NCBI RefSeq assembly: GCF_002153375.1 | Contig: NZ_MTBQ01000008.1 | Coordinates: 62,001 to 126,000, forward strand | Direction of reading: 5' to 3' | DNA: 64,000 nucleotides | Origin: Oceanobacillus rekensis | GTDB lineage: Bacteria; Bacillota; Bacilli; Bacillales; Amphibacillaceae | Part shown: piece after piece, positions 53,413 through 61,963 of the stretch | Layout: each line of letters opens with the position of its first letter | Position numbering within the stretch: the first letter of the stretch is position 1 | The notes under the pieces: generated by a model | Seen by the model: the letters and a program-made list of their open reading frames with translations, nothing else | Told to the model about the DNA's origin: nothing | Database searches by the model: none | Made by a program: the position numbers and the translations under genes

Positions 53413-53480
53413 AAAAATTGGTACCTGTCCCCCATCGCTTTAATACTGTAAAGCGGTGGGGGGGAGAGGCACCTGATTTC
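53413..53480. repeat. Palindromic repeat, copy 4 (degenerate)
   Basis: AAAAATTGGTACCTGTCCCC, then CATCGCTTTA-ATACTG-TAAAGCGGTG and GGGAGAGGCACCTGATTTC. Same family and orientation as copies 2 and 3, with more mismatches in the outer arms. Confidence 0.75.
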
Positions 53481-53490
53481 CTATAGCAAC

Positions 53491-53650
53491 GAGCACTGAT
53501 AAAATTCCTGATGAGAAACTCTGATGTTTAGTCTCTGTATCTGGTAATAGATTCTCTGCTCATTTTCCCTAGATTCCAAAAGTGTTACTCTCTTCTTATC
53601 CACATATATCTCCCTTAACCATCTAAAAAGCTTTGCTTTTTAGATAACCT
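53491..53650 (-). pseudogene. N-terminal relic of a sigma-factor gene
   Basis: The minus strand reads ENEQRIYYQIQRLNIRVSHQ then EFYQCSLL and a stop. It matches the start of the intact sigma factor at 54867-55433 (NERRIYYQMQRLGIYDPSREFYMEGLYA). Some in-frame text precedes it (KLFRWLREIYVDKKRVTLLE) but no clear start. Thus a partial duplicate of the sigma gene once lay here. Confidence 0.6.
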
Positions 53651-53797
53651 CCACAACCACAATCGAGACGACATTGCATTTGGTGGCATTAAAACAATAA
53701 AAATTTATCCCACCTAAAAATACCTCCTCTTTCAATCTCATCTCGATTGTAGCTATAGAATTCAGTTCAATTCCAGCTTCAAAACAAACCAAACCCA

Positions 53798-54712
53798 TCA
53801 CGCATTCGCATACTCCCTCAACCTCCTTGCTACCTCTGCCACCTCCTTCTCCACATTCACATTCTTATCCTCGTTCTGCTCTCTCTTCGGTTTCACCTTG
53901 TGCTTCCCCTCCCGAAACCAATCTGGCACAATCTCCGCAGAAACCTTACCACCAGTTCGATAACCACCTGACTTGCGTGTCGATTTCTGCTCCCGACGAC
54001 GCCGATACTCCACTTCTTCCGCTCGAGCATCGTCCACATTACGAATCCCCTTCTTCACCCAAGAATCAAGGATTGCTTTTACATATCCCCAGTTCGAACT
54101 CCCACGTTCCAGTGCACGTTTCATGGCATACAAAACTAAAGCCTCACCTAGGTCATCGATCCAATGAATCATATCCTCTGCAACATAGGGGCTAACCAAA
54201 CCGAAATTTTCCTGGAAAAATTGAATCGCGTCTGTTGTGTTTGTTGTATCTTTTTGTTTCGTATTGTTTAGTTTAACTAATGGGTCAGCATTTCCGCTCA
54301 CATTGTGGTCCAAACTGTGGTTCATACTGTGGTCCATATTGCGGTTCATCTTGTGGTTCACACTGTCGTCCACACTTCCGCCCATACTACCGCTCAACTC
54401 AGGCATCTCATCATTCCCCTGAGACATCATCCCATCTAACGAAACAATCTGATATGCAGCCGCTTGATTCCCACCTCGTGACTTCACACAAATATAGCCC
54501 TTCTTCTGCAATTCCTTCCTCGCTCTTTTAAAAGTGCTTTCTGTTAAATTTGCTTTACTACAGAGCACAGACATCGCGACCGTAATTTCCTCCTTCCAAC
54601 CTGCTCGATTATTAACATGCATCAACACATGCCAAAGATTCGCTGCCGTAGCTGTCAACGGATTCGTCTCCAATTGAGTATAAAATGCATTAACTTGTCT
54701 TATGTAATTCAT
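53798..54712 (-). CDS. DnaD-domain replication-type protein (phage/accessory)
   Basis: A protein of 304 residues. An N-terminal winged helix (about 15-95, with VLCSKANLTESTFKRARKEL) precedes a low-complexity linker rich in Asn, His, Asp and Ser (VNHKMNRNMDHSMNHSLDHN). A DnaD-like helical domain follows (about 160-230, FFQENFGLVSPYVAEDMIHW, SSNWGYVKAILDSWVKKGI). Such proteins load helicase at phage or element origins. The ATG at 54712 has AGGGGTGG 5 bp upstream. No intact helicase is in the window. It lies downstream of the sigma factor gene on the same strand. Confidence 0.85.
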   Translation of the reverse strand: MNYIRQVNAFYTQLETNPLTATAANLWHVLMHVNNRAGWKEEITVAMSVLCSKANLTESTFKRARKELQKKGYICVKSRGGNQAAAYQIVSLDGMMSQGNDEMPELSGSMGGSVDDSVNHKMNRNMDHSMNHSLDHNVSGNADPLVKLNNTKQKDTTNTTDAIQFFQENFGLVSPYVAEDMIHWIDDLGEALVLYAMKRALERGSSNWGYVKAILDSWVKKGIRNVDDARAEEVEYRRRREQKSTRKSGGYRTGGKVSAEIVPDWFREGKHKVKPKREQNEDKNVNVEKEVAEVARRLREYANA

Positions 54713-54866
54713 CGATTCCACCCCTTCAAATTAATAAACGCTTTCTACTGATGCAAGGCGCTAGAAAAAGCGAAAAGAATTACCAGCATACTCCTAACAG
54801 CCTCTATAATTCTATTAACCTCTTAACAAAATTCTGGGAGTAACAGTGCACGAGCCGGGAACAACA

Positions 54867-55433
54867 TCAGTTCATATAGGAGTTAAAAGAGCCGTCTTCA
54901 CACATTTTTTTTAGTTTTTTCCTAACTTCTTTTCCCCAGCTTTTTACAGCTTCGTCGGTGGTATTTTCTTGAATGGCGATGTCCTTCACTGACATGTCTC
55001 CTAAGATGTAAAAGTATACCCACTTCCACTGATTCTCGGTTAGTCGTGATTTTAGTTGTCTCCATTGAGTCGGATCATCAAGTTGGATATCGGAGACACT
55101 CGGAAGTGGATAGGTAGTATGACTATTACGGATATAATTGCCGTCCATTAATTGTGTCTTCGATTCTTCGCGGCTTTTCTCTTCTGCTTGGAGTATTCTG
55201 TCTTTCTTTCGTAGCAAATCAATTAATCTGTTGCGGATAGTGTAGTTGAAGTAAGTTGCGAGAGGTCCTTTGTCTGGTTGATATTTCTTGTACGCAACCC
55301 ACATGGCGTATAACCCTTCCATATAAAATTCCCTAGACGGATCGTAAATTCCTAATCTTTGCATCTGGTAATAGATTCTGCGCTCATTCTGCTTAAATAT
55401 TTCTTCAAAACTCAGATCGTTATCCTTATTCAT
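54867..55433 (-). CDS. Sigma-70 family (accessory) RNA polymerase sigma factor
   Basis: A 188-residue sigma factor: region 2 at about 12-85 (REFYMEGLYAMWVAYKKYQP, TYFNYTIRNRLIDLLRK) and region 4 at about 125-178 (RLTENQWKWVYFYILGDMSV, EAVKSWGKEVRKKLKK). The size matches small accessory factors of the YvrI/SigO or phage-late type. GGGAG stands 9 bp before the ATG. Together with the DnaD-like protein, DUF1659, DUF2922 and YvrJ it makes a module often seen in Bacillaceae. Its promoters and any anti-sigma partner are not identified. Confidence 0.85.
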   Translation of the reverse strand: MNKDNDLSFEEIFKQNERRIYYQMQRLGIYDPSREFYMEGLYAMWVAYKKYQPDKGPLATYFNYTIRNRLIDLLRKKDRILQAEEKSREESKTQLMDGNYIRNSHTTYPLPSVSDIQLDDPTQWRQLKSRLTENQWKWVYFYILGDMSVKDIAIQENTTDEAVKSWGKEVRKKLKKMCEDGSFNSYMN

Positions 55434-55533
55434 TTGTTTACTCCCTTTCCATAAGTTCCTTCATTTTCACCACTATCAAATTAGCAAGGTGATAGGTTAA
55501 TCCTATATAAAAACAAAAAGGGCTGCATCCTGC

Positions 55534-55593
55534 CTAACTTCTCATTTCCTTGCCTAAAATAATATTTTCTCTAGGGAAAATGAAGAAATACAT
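55534..55593 (-). CDS. Possible 19-residue peptide with a strong ribosome site
   Basis: ATG TAT TTC TTC opens a 19-codon frame (MYFFIFPRENIILGKEMRS). AGGAGGGG stands 7 bp upstream, one of the best sites in the window. A hairpin and T-run follow (GGCAGGATGCAGCCCTTTTTG). It may be a leader peptide of the sigma factor gene or a relic. No homologue is known to me. Confidence 0.3.
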   Translation of the reverse strand: MYFFIFPRENIILGKEMRS

Positions 55594-55659
55594 AAATTAA
55601 CCCCTCCTAAAAATCAACTTTCTGAGGGGGTATGTAAGTTAACTAATTTTCATAGTCAA

Positions 55660-55685
55660 AAGTGGTACGCATAAGCGTACCACTT
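55660..55685. promoter_or_regulatory. Perfect 26-bp palindrome upstream of the XRE gene
   Basis: AAGTGGTACGC-ATAA-GCGTACCACTT has 11-bp arms without mismatch and no T-run, 62 bp before the small XRE regulator. It is a likely operator for that regulator, possibly also controlling the leftward sigma/DnaD genes. Confidence 0.6.
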
Positions 55686-55746
55686 AAACAATTTCGATAT
55701 GGTAGATTTTTCAATATAGACATATCACTGGATTGTAGGGAAAATG

Positions 55747-55971
55747 ATGGAAAAGAAGGTTAAAATAAAAATTAATGAATTAATTGCTCAACGGGGAATC
55801 TCTATCAGAGAATTATCTCGCTTAACGGATATACGTCATGCTACTTTATCTGAGTTATCCAATCAAAAGAGGCAAAATATAAACTTTAATCATATTGAAA
55901 GAATTACCGAGGCATTGAATATAGATGACATTAGAGAGTTAATTGATCTCAAAAACGTCAAGGATGAATAA
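55747..55971 (+). CDS. Small XRE-family (Cro/C1-type) regulator
   Basis: A 74-residue protein that is essentially one helix-turn-helix domain: INELIAQRGISIRELSRLTD, then IRHATLSELSNQKRQNINFN and an HIERITEALNI helix. Proteins of this size act as Cro-like repressors in phages and mobile elements. ATG 55744 and 55747 are both possible. The 26-bp palindrome just upstream fits a dimeric operator. It is divergent from the sigma/DnaD segment, so it may be that element's switch. Confidence 0.85.
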   Translation: MEKKVKIKINELIAQRGISIRELSRLTDIRHATLSELSNQKRQNINFNHIERITEALNIDDIRELIDLKNVKDE

Positions 55972-56119
55972 TAAAATGGATCCAAATGTAGAAGCAAAAT
56001 ATCCTAGCAAAATCTTTCTTTTTGTCTTTCAGCCGCTATAACAATCCAAGCTAAATGAACTTCTCCTATTTCAATAGTTCTTAAAATACATCACCGTTAA
56101 GTAAAGGAGTTCTTCCCCC

Positions 56120-56617
56120 ATGAACGAATTCAAATCCGATTATATTCCTACCAGAGAAACAATGGCCTTGTTACCATACACACCTTTAGGGGACACTAGC
56201 CTCGTAATAGAACATAACGAACAGTTCATCGTTCGGAAATCCCCTATCGAGCTAATCAAAAAGGCTTGTTTAGAAAATCACTCCACGTATGACGGAAGAA
56301 GGGATGCTGTCGTATACCAAACCGGTTACAAACGAAAGGTTCCAATTCCTATCAACCCAGGGAGTGATCTCTATTCCTTTCCAACTCATTCCACAACGGA
56401 TCCACATTGCAGTTGGTTATTCTACCATAGCATTTCCAATATAAAACCAGCATCCGGATTAACAAACCCACAACTTAGAACAATTATTACCTTTCATAAT
56501 GGCAAGCAGATCCCTATAGACATTTCGTATTACACATTGAAAAAGCAAATGGGGCGTACATTAACATGTATTTTTGTGTTTTCTTCTGAAGGCAGGGAAA
56601 TGTTGATATCGAGGTAG
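56120..56617 (+). CDS. comK: Competence transcription factor ComK
   Basis: A 165-residue protein of the ComK family. Conserved parts are STYDGRRDAVVYQTGYKRKV, PIPINPGSDLYSFPTHSTTD, PHCSWLFYHSI and TFHNGKQIPIDISYYTLKKQ followed by RT. ComK binds paired AT-boxes (AAAA-N5-TTTT) and switches on DNA-uptake genes. AAAGGAG lies 10 bp before the ATG. A near-match to the box (AAAATCTTTCTTTT) occurs about 100 bp upstream, perhaps for autoregulation. It stands among element-like genes, which is notable because comK is a known phage insertion site in Listeria. It may be one of two comK copies in the genome. Confidence 0.9.
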   Translation: MNEFKSDYIPTRETMALLPYTPLGDTSLVIEHNEQFIVRKSPIELIKKACLENHSTYDGRRDAVVYQTGYKRKVPIPINPGSDLYSFPTHSTTDPHCSWLFYHSISNIKPASGLTNPQLRTIITFHNGKQIPIDISYYTLKKQMGRTLTCIFVFSSEGREMLISR

Positions 56618-56784
56618 AATTGAGTATGTAAGGAGCTTTAATGAACAACGTCAATCTTGGGCTGTTTTAAAGTAGATATTAGGAAGTGCTGCGCTGTTGG
56701 ATAGTGCTCTTAATATAACAAGGACCAATATGTGAAAGGTTTAATGAAGATTACCAATGAATTGATTTGAGAATTGCACAAAAA

Positions 56785-56824
56785 GATTAGCCACTCCACT
56801 CTATTTAATGAGTGGCTTTTAATC
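56785..56824 (+). terminator. Terminator downstream of comK
   Basis: AGCCACTC (56789-56796) and GAGTGGCT (56810-56817) followed by TTT. Confidence 0.7.
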
Positions 56825-56829
56825 CTAAG

Positions 56830-57040
56830 GTATCTTCCTGCAATGTTTTCAAAATAACCTCGATCCATTTCAAGTTCTTTAATCAAATGAAAGCATTCTT
56901 CATGAGCAAACGTGTAAAAGTCTCCTATAATTACTAGACTCTGGTTTTACTTTTTCCCGACAACCTCCACAATGAACTTTGCCATACATATGCATATTAA
57001 CCAGTCTTCCTGATTTAATAAAAACTAAAGTTACTTTTAA
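56830..57040 (-). pseudogene. Frameshifted small Cys-containing protein
   Basis: On the minus strand MHMYGKVHCGGCREKVKPES starts one frame. GDFYTFAHEECFHLIKELEM then DRGYFENIAGRYL continues in another. Together they would make a protein of about 65 residues with a CxxC pair and a later Cys. The parent family is not identified. Confidence 0.35.
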
Positions 57041-57204
57041 AAGTTACTTTTCTCCCCCTAGCTATGTTCTATTTCTGTTGTATTTGTAGGAAGGGATTTA
57101 TTATGGCTCTAGCTGAATCAGTGAGTGGTATTGAAAAGTTATGATAATACCCACCCTTTACACTTATCATATTCGACATAAAGCGGGTATATCCTCTAAA
57201 TTCT

Positions 57205-57540
57205 TGGAGTTCCTGCGCTTTCTGAGGAATTAGATCCGATACTTATCATGCGATTATATCAATTAGTGGTAGATGAAGATAATGAGTATTAGCCGTTACA
57301 GGAATTGACTGCATTTAGCTTTGGAAACCGACTTGAATTTCATAACTTTTTAGATAGTCTTCCAGATATAATTGGTTTGAATGATAAGACTTCTATTGTT
57401 GTTAATTATTCTAAAGCCAATATTTTTTATTTAGAGCTTACTAAATTTCTAATACCTATAATATATTCCCAATTCCCATTCAAAAGTCTCGCTAGTATAA
57501 GTTTACATCATGCCGCCCATAAGTCCTTTTGTTTGTAACA
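57205..57540 (+). pseudogene. Broken gene of unknown function
   Basis: LGVPALSEELDPILIMRLYQ then LVVDEDNEY is followed by a TAG at about 57291, and the same frame goes on as PLQELTAFSFGNRLEFHNFL and DSLPDIIGLN before losing sense. This looks like a decayed C-terminal half. The rest of 57541-57920 shows no gene. Confidence 0.4.
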
Positions 57541-57923
57541 TATTTCACGACAGATAACATAAGTTGATTAACGTGCGGCATACAAACATTTTCACAGGGT
57601 ACGTCTTGTAATATTTAAAACAATGGATAACTGTTTTTCACGGTATTGCGTTACTCTTTTGTTACTCTTAGATAAAGCCTACCTTTGTTGGCTAGATTTT
57701 ATTTCGCACAGCCTAAACCAGTGGAAAGATTTGCTTAGACCGAATCTTTTAGGTTCTTTTATGCCTGTATATAATTGAATAAATGGTAACTTCAACAAAC
57801 ATGTTCAAAAGTTTGGCTATTTTTATAATATCCCACATAGCATAATGAATGTAATTATATGTTGTGAGCTAAAGCAATTATCTTAATTTTATTAGAAAGG
57901 AATCTTTGGGAGGCTAATAAAGA

Positions 57924-57962
57924 GACAAAGCACAGCATTCGTACGTAATCTTGTGCTTTGTC
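57924..57962 (-). terminator. Terminator of the hsd operon
   Basis: GACAAAGCAC (57924-57933) and GTGCTTTGTC (57953-57962) form the stem; on the minus strand T-rich sequence follows. It lies 35 bp after the hsdS stop. Confidence 0.8.
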
Positions 57963-57996
57963 ATGCATCATTGATTAATACTGAATTAAAATTGCT

Positions 57997-59478
57997 CTAT
58001 TTAACTATAGTAGACGCCTCTTTTGCGAGCTCATTAATTGATTGTCTAGCTTCTATACGAGAATTAATTGTTTCTTTAATAGTATCACTAATAGATTGCT
58101 TTGTTTCTTCAGCATTTGGAATAGGAATTATTACTTCATCTAATCTATTACCAATTGTATCAATTACATCTCGAGTAAACTGTTTGGTTCTAATTTGACG
58201 TTTAACGATATATGAGTTTAATAAACCTAGCAAAAGATAAGGATCTAAATACTGCTTTTCCAAACTCCTAATTTTGTATAAGCCACCACAAAACAAAGAC
58301 TTCTCATTATAAGTGGTTATCATACAGGAAGTACCTATTAAATAGGTACCGTCACGTACTAATAAAATATCTTCAGCCTTAACATCTTGCTTTTCTGCAT
58401 ATTCATTATAAATATCCTCTGAAATACCTTGTTTTGCATTATATTTTATTTCCCAATTGGAAAAGTCACTTGTTCTTAAAAATGGAATATCTCCAGTTCC
58501 ATATGCCATTTTTCCTATTTCATCACCAGTAAAATAACTAATAATATTTTTTTTCTTCAACTCTCCCATTGAAATTAAGGTACATTTTTCTTGTAATTTT
58601 TCTAACTCCTCTTTAATTGATGGATCATAATATTTAGGTATGAGGATATTATTTTCAATAGAACTTGAAGAAATTGTAAAGTTATTAAATCCACCAAATT
58701 CTAAGGTAACAGTATCAGAAGAAACGACTTCGGCGATTTCATCTATCGAAAGTGCTTTATACTTATTAACAGCTTCAGGTGTTCCTGTCAAAAGTACTTC
58801 TTCAATAATCTTAGGGCTATGTTTTATAAATGCCTTACCTGTGTTCCTTGTTTTTATTGCAGTTTGAGCAGAAGAAACAATTTCTTTTCTTAATTTTTTT
58901 GACTTTGGAATTGGTATTATTATTTCATTGAACCTTTGACCAATTGTATCAATTATGTCAGCAGTAAATTGAACAGACCTTATTTGTCTTTGAACTATAT
59001 CTGAATTAAGTAATAAGAAGAAAAGCTCTGGTTCGAGTTCATCAGTGCTTTTCATTCTAATTTTTATTATATGTGATTGATAAATTATCTCTTTATCTAA
59101 TTTAGTTATAAAACAATTATGTCCAATTAAATACGTTCCATCTCTTACTAAGAGTATATCTCCTTCTTGTACATCCTGTTTTTCTACGTACTCATCATAA
59201 ATATCTCTAGCAACGCCTTGTTTTGGAATAGTTTTTATTTCCCAGTTGGATATATCAGAAGTCCTAACAAAGGGGATATCACCTGTTCCGTACGCACTTT
59301 TACCAATTTCATCTCCTGTGGAGTGTTCAATTATCCCCTTTTTAACTAGCTCCCCTACTGTAATACAATTATGGGATTCGCTTAATTCACTTAATACATC
59401 TTTTATTTCAGGATCATAATATTTCGGTATATATATATCATTCTTAATTTGTTTAGAATTCAACATAAAACTAATCAT
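57997..59478 (-). CDS. hsdS: Type I restriction-modification specificity subunit HsdS with twin target domains
   Basis: A 493-residue HsdS with two target-recognition domains, each followed by a conserved helix. The domains are close copies: TGDEIGKSAYGTGDIPFVRT with SDISNWEIK in the first, TGDEIGKMAYGTGDIPFLRT with SDFSNWEIK in the second. QDVQEGDILLVRDGTYLIG and QDVKAEDILLVRDGTYLIG also match. Related domains at both positions predict similar half-sites, so the recognition sequence should be nearly palindromic. It overlaps hsdM by 8 bp. HsdS directs both methylation and cleavage. Confidence 0.88.
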   Translation of the reverse strand: MISFMLNSKQIKNDIYIPKYYDPEIKDVLSELSESHNCITVGELVKKGIIEHSTGDEIGKSAYGTGDIPFVRTSDISNWEIKTIPKQGVARDIYDEYVEKQDVQEGDILLVRDGTYLIGHNCFITKLDKEIIYQSHIIKIRMKSTDELEPELFFLLLNSDIVQRQIRSVQFTADIIDTIGQRFNEIIIPIPKSKKLRKEIVSSAQTAIKTRNTGKAFIKHSPKIIEEVLLTGTPEAVNKYKALSIDEIAEVVSSDTVTLEFGGFNNFTISSSSIENNILIPKYYDPSIKEELEKLQEKCTLISMGELKKKNIISYFTGDEIGKMAYGTGDIPFLRTSDFSNWEIKYNAKQGISEDIYNEYAEKQDVKAEDILLVRDGTYLIGTSCMITTYNEKSLFCGGLYKIRSLEKQYLDPYLLLGLLNSYIVKRQIRTKQFTRDVIDTIGNRLDEVIIPIPNAEETKQSISDTIKETINSRIEARQSINELAKEASTIVK

Positions 59479-61276
59479 TTTTTATTGCACTCTTCCTATG
59501 AAAAATTTCAGCAACTTTTGGTATATCATCTAGTAATATTTGTTCACCCTCTTCATTAATTCTATAAGTAGGATTTCCACGACTGTCATGACCACACCAC
59601 TTGACATCACTCATAAAGATATTATAATTATCAGGGACATTATCAGTTTTTTCACATATTACTACGCAAGTTTTTGCATGCGTATGCGGTTGAAATAAAT
59701 CTTCAGGTAAAGTAACTATTGCTAGTATCTTAGTTTGCTTTGTTAAATAATCAACAACATACCTGTATTTCGGCATACCAAATATACTCTCTAATAAAAC
59801 TATTCCAAGCTTACCACCAGGTGCTAATAAATCCAAACAACGCTCAATAAAAAGTATTTGAGGCGGTTGTTTATCTTGAAGTTTACCTTTTTCAAATGTA
59901 TCGTTATCTTTATTTTGCTTCCAGACATGTCCTAATTCATAATTATTTAATATATCATCAGAATCTATTGCGAGCTTTTTTCCAAAAGGTGGATTTGTTA
60001 AAACCACATCAAAGCCACCAAAGTTAATTTCACTCCTAGTATCGTCGGACCAATTAAAATTACTTTCCAAGCTATTTTCACAATAAACTCCACCACGACC
60101 ATCGCCCAGTATAGCCATATATGCCTTCGCTACCTTACTTAAGAAATTATCTTTATCTATTCCTCTAAAGTTTCTAATAGCAACTTTTTGTTTTTCAGCA
60201 AATATCTCATGATCTGGCCATCCATATTCTTTACCTTGCTGTTCGACCTTATTCCACACATACCTTAGACCTTCAACTAAGAATCCACCACTTCCACATG
60301 CTGGGTCAATTATTTTGTCATTAATACCGGGATCTACCATATCTATAATCATTTTAACCACATTTCGCGGTGTAAAGAATTGCCCTTGACCGCCTTTTAA
60401 AGAAGGACCGATAAAAATTTCAAATGCTTCAGCTACAGCATCCCTTTCACTATCAACTAAACAATAGTTTTGCAATTCCCCGACAACGTATGTTAATGAT
60501 TCTTCATCAAGAATAATTGAATCAGCAACTTCGATGACATCATCATATTGCATTTTAACCTTTTCAAACAAGGTAACTATTCTTTCTTTAACTTTATTGC
60601 TTTTTTCTCCAATTCCTGCTCTAAAAGTTACAACATCATCTGTTCTAGTAAATCTTTCATCATAAATCTTACAGAAAATAAGATTTATCAATTGTTGTGC
60701 AAAAACTTCATCTCTAGTTATTCCAACAGCATTTGCTGCTAAATAGTTACGTATAGCTTTAAATACACTTTTTAAATTATGTGCAGGTTTTAGGTCCATG
60801 CGTTTAAAATATCCAATATCTTCAATTCTTTGACCATAAATTGGAATATTAGGGATTTCATTGAAGTGTACTTCCCCGTCTTTTTCTGACTTCAATAAAA
60901 ACAGACGATTTTCACCATTAAACCAAACACCTAACTTAGCCTTAGAGAATCGTAAATAAGCTTCTAGCTGATCCCTTCCATCCTTTCTAGATCTTTTCTT
61001 ACATTCTACAATTATATATGTGTTTTCTTCTTTTTTTGCTTCAGAAGTAAATATCGCAATATCAACAGGGTATTCTTTCTTTGTATCCGATGGCCTCACC
61101 TTTACTCGCCATTGAGGCCGTGTTTGTATATATTCTTTTGGATAACCATAATCTTCTACTAAAGCTTTTGAAAAAACCTGAACCGCTTCTCTTTCTTCAG
61201 GAGTTTCTTTAACCTGTTTTCCAGATATAAAATCAATTAAATAGCCTTCTTTTAGTTCATTTTTTTCCTCAAGCAT
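59471..61276 (-). CDS. hsdM: N6-adenine methylase HsdM with N-terminal HsdR_N nuclease-like domain
   Basis: A 601-residue protein. Residues about 10-150 form an HsdR_N-type domain with a possible PD-(D/E)xK core (Asp72 in PVDIAIF; Glu91 and Lys93 in IIVECKK). The rest is an N6-adenine methylase: DPACGSGGF (324-332) for S-adenosylmethionine and NPPF (428-431) for catalysis. The fusion is longer than classical HsdM (about 500-530). With HsdS it methylates adenine in the target; whether the extra domain cuts DNA is unknown. A separate hsdR lies upstream. Confidence 0.88.
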   Translation of the reverse strand: MLEEKNELKEGYLIDFISGKQVKETPEEREAVQVFSKALVEDYGYPKEYIQTRPQWRVKVRPSDTKKEYPVDIAIFTSEAKKEENTYIIVECKKRSRKDGRDQLEAYLRFSKAKLGVWFNGENRLFLLKSEKDGEVHFNEIPNIPIYGQRIEDIGYFKRMDLKPAHNLKSVFKAIRNYLAANAVGITRDEVFAQQLINLIFCKIYDERFTRTDDVVTFRAGIGEKSNKVKERIVTLFEKVKMQYDDVIEVADSIILDEESLTYVVGELQNYCLVDSERDAVAEAFEIFIGPSLKGGQGQFFTPRNVVKMIIDMVDPGINDKIIDPACGSGGFLVEGLRYVWNKVEQQGKEYGWPDHEIFAEKQKVAIRNFRGIDKDNFLSKVAKAYMAILGDGRGGVYCENSLESNFNWSDDTRSEINFGGFDVVLTNPPFGKKLAIDSDDILNNYELGHVWKQNKDNDTFEKGKLQDKQPPQILFIERCLDLLAPGGKLGIVLLESIFGMPKYRYVVDYLTKQTKILAIVTLPEDLFQPHTHAKTCVVICEKTDNVPDNYNIFMSDVKWCGHDSRGNPTYRINEEGEQILLDDIPKVAEIFHRKSAIKND

Positions 61277-61594
61277 ACTTATTTCTCCCTACATTTTTCT
61301 TTAGTATAACATGAATAAAAGTGTAATTAGAACAAAATACGACATATTTCCTACCATTATGTTTACTATTAAGAAAAAGCCGTTTTAATCATATAAATTA
61401 GTAAAAAATAGATACTGTAAAAAGTTTGATACATGACTTCCAGCTAACTTCCATCATATGCCATGTTTATAAGAACCTTCTTTTTTATATCCCCTTTGAC
61501 TAGAAATAGTAAATTACAAATTTTCTGTTCCATAATGCCCTATTAGGTGTGATGAAACCAAGTTCAAATATGAATGAGTATTTATTTGCTCCGT
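61277..61594. other. Gap inside the hsd cluster
   Basis: 318 bp with no gene that I can see. On the minus strand it should hold a promoter for hsdM-hsdS, which are separated by it from hsdR and the HNH gene. It could give early methylase expression independent of hsdR. Confidence 0.35.
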
Positions 61595-61918
61595 TTATCT
61601 ACCAAAAGTTTTATAATTTCTTTTATTTGGTTTAATTCTATGTCTGTAACCTAATCTAACTATCCGGTGTAATTCATCTGTGGCCTTACCATTAATAACA
61701 CTGGATATGTATCCTCTATCCAACGGAACTCCATTGTTGGTAATACCTTCATCAGCAGATTCCTCTAATATTTTTCTAATGCTATTAGAAATTGCATACC
61801 TCTTTATTATCCACTTCTCCAATGTATAAGTTTCGTAGTTTTCAACTAATTCTATGTATTTCTTTAATCGCTCTACTTCCTTTTTTGCTTTATCAATTGT
61901 AATAAGTTTATTTGACAT
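61595..61918 (-). CDS. Small unknown protein of the hsd cluster
   Basis: A 107-residue basic protein. An N-terminal coiled helix (IDKAKKEVERLKKYIELVEN) precedes a helix-turn-helix-like middle (YAISNSIRKILEES, RGYISSVI) and a basic tail (RHRIKPNKRNYKTF). The ATG at 61918 follows GGGGAG by 6 bp; the one at 61924 abuts it. It is read just after the HNH gene. A role as regulator or DNA-binding helper is a guess. Confidence 0.6.
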   Translation of the reverse strand: MSNKLITIDKAKKEVERLKKYIELVENYETYTLEKWIIKRYAISNSIRKILEESADEGITNNGVPLDRGYISSVINGKATDELHRIVRLGYRHRIKPNKRNYKTFGR

Positions 61919-61963
61919 GTCCATCTCCCCTTTATCTAAAAAGGATATTGTTATAATTAATTG

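Noticed and set aside
48276-53480. CRISPR array formed by the palindromic repeats
   Set aside because: The units are 2-3 kb apart with genes between them, are self-complementary over almost their whole length, and no cas gene is present.
53827-54531. Plus-strand frames with His/Cys/Gly/Ser-rich text opposite the DnaD-type gene
   Set aside because: They mirror the 12-nt repeats of the linker and have no ribosome sites.
57600-57760. Possible tRNA/tmRNA end or integrase attachment site
   Set aside because: Some stretches look structured, but I could not fold a tRNA or find a matching repeat or integrase gene.
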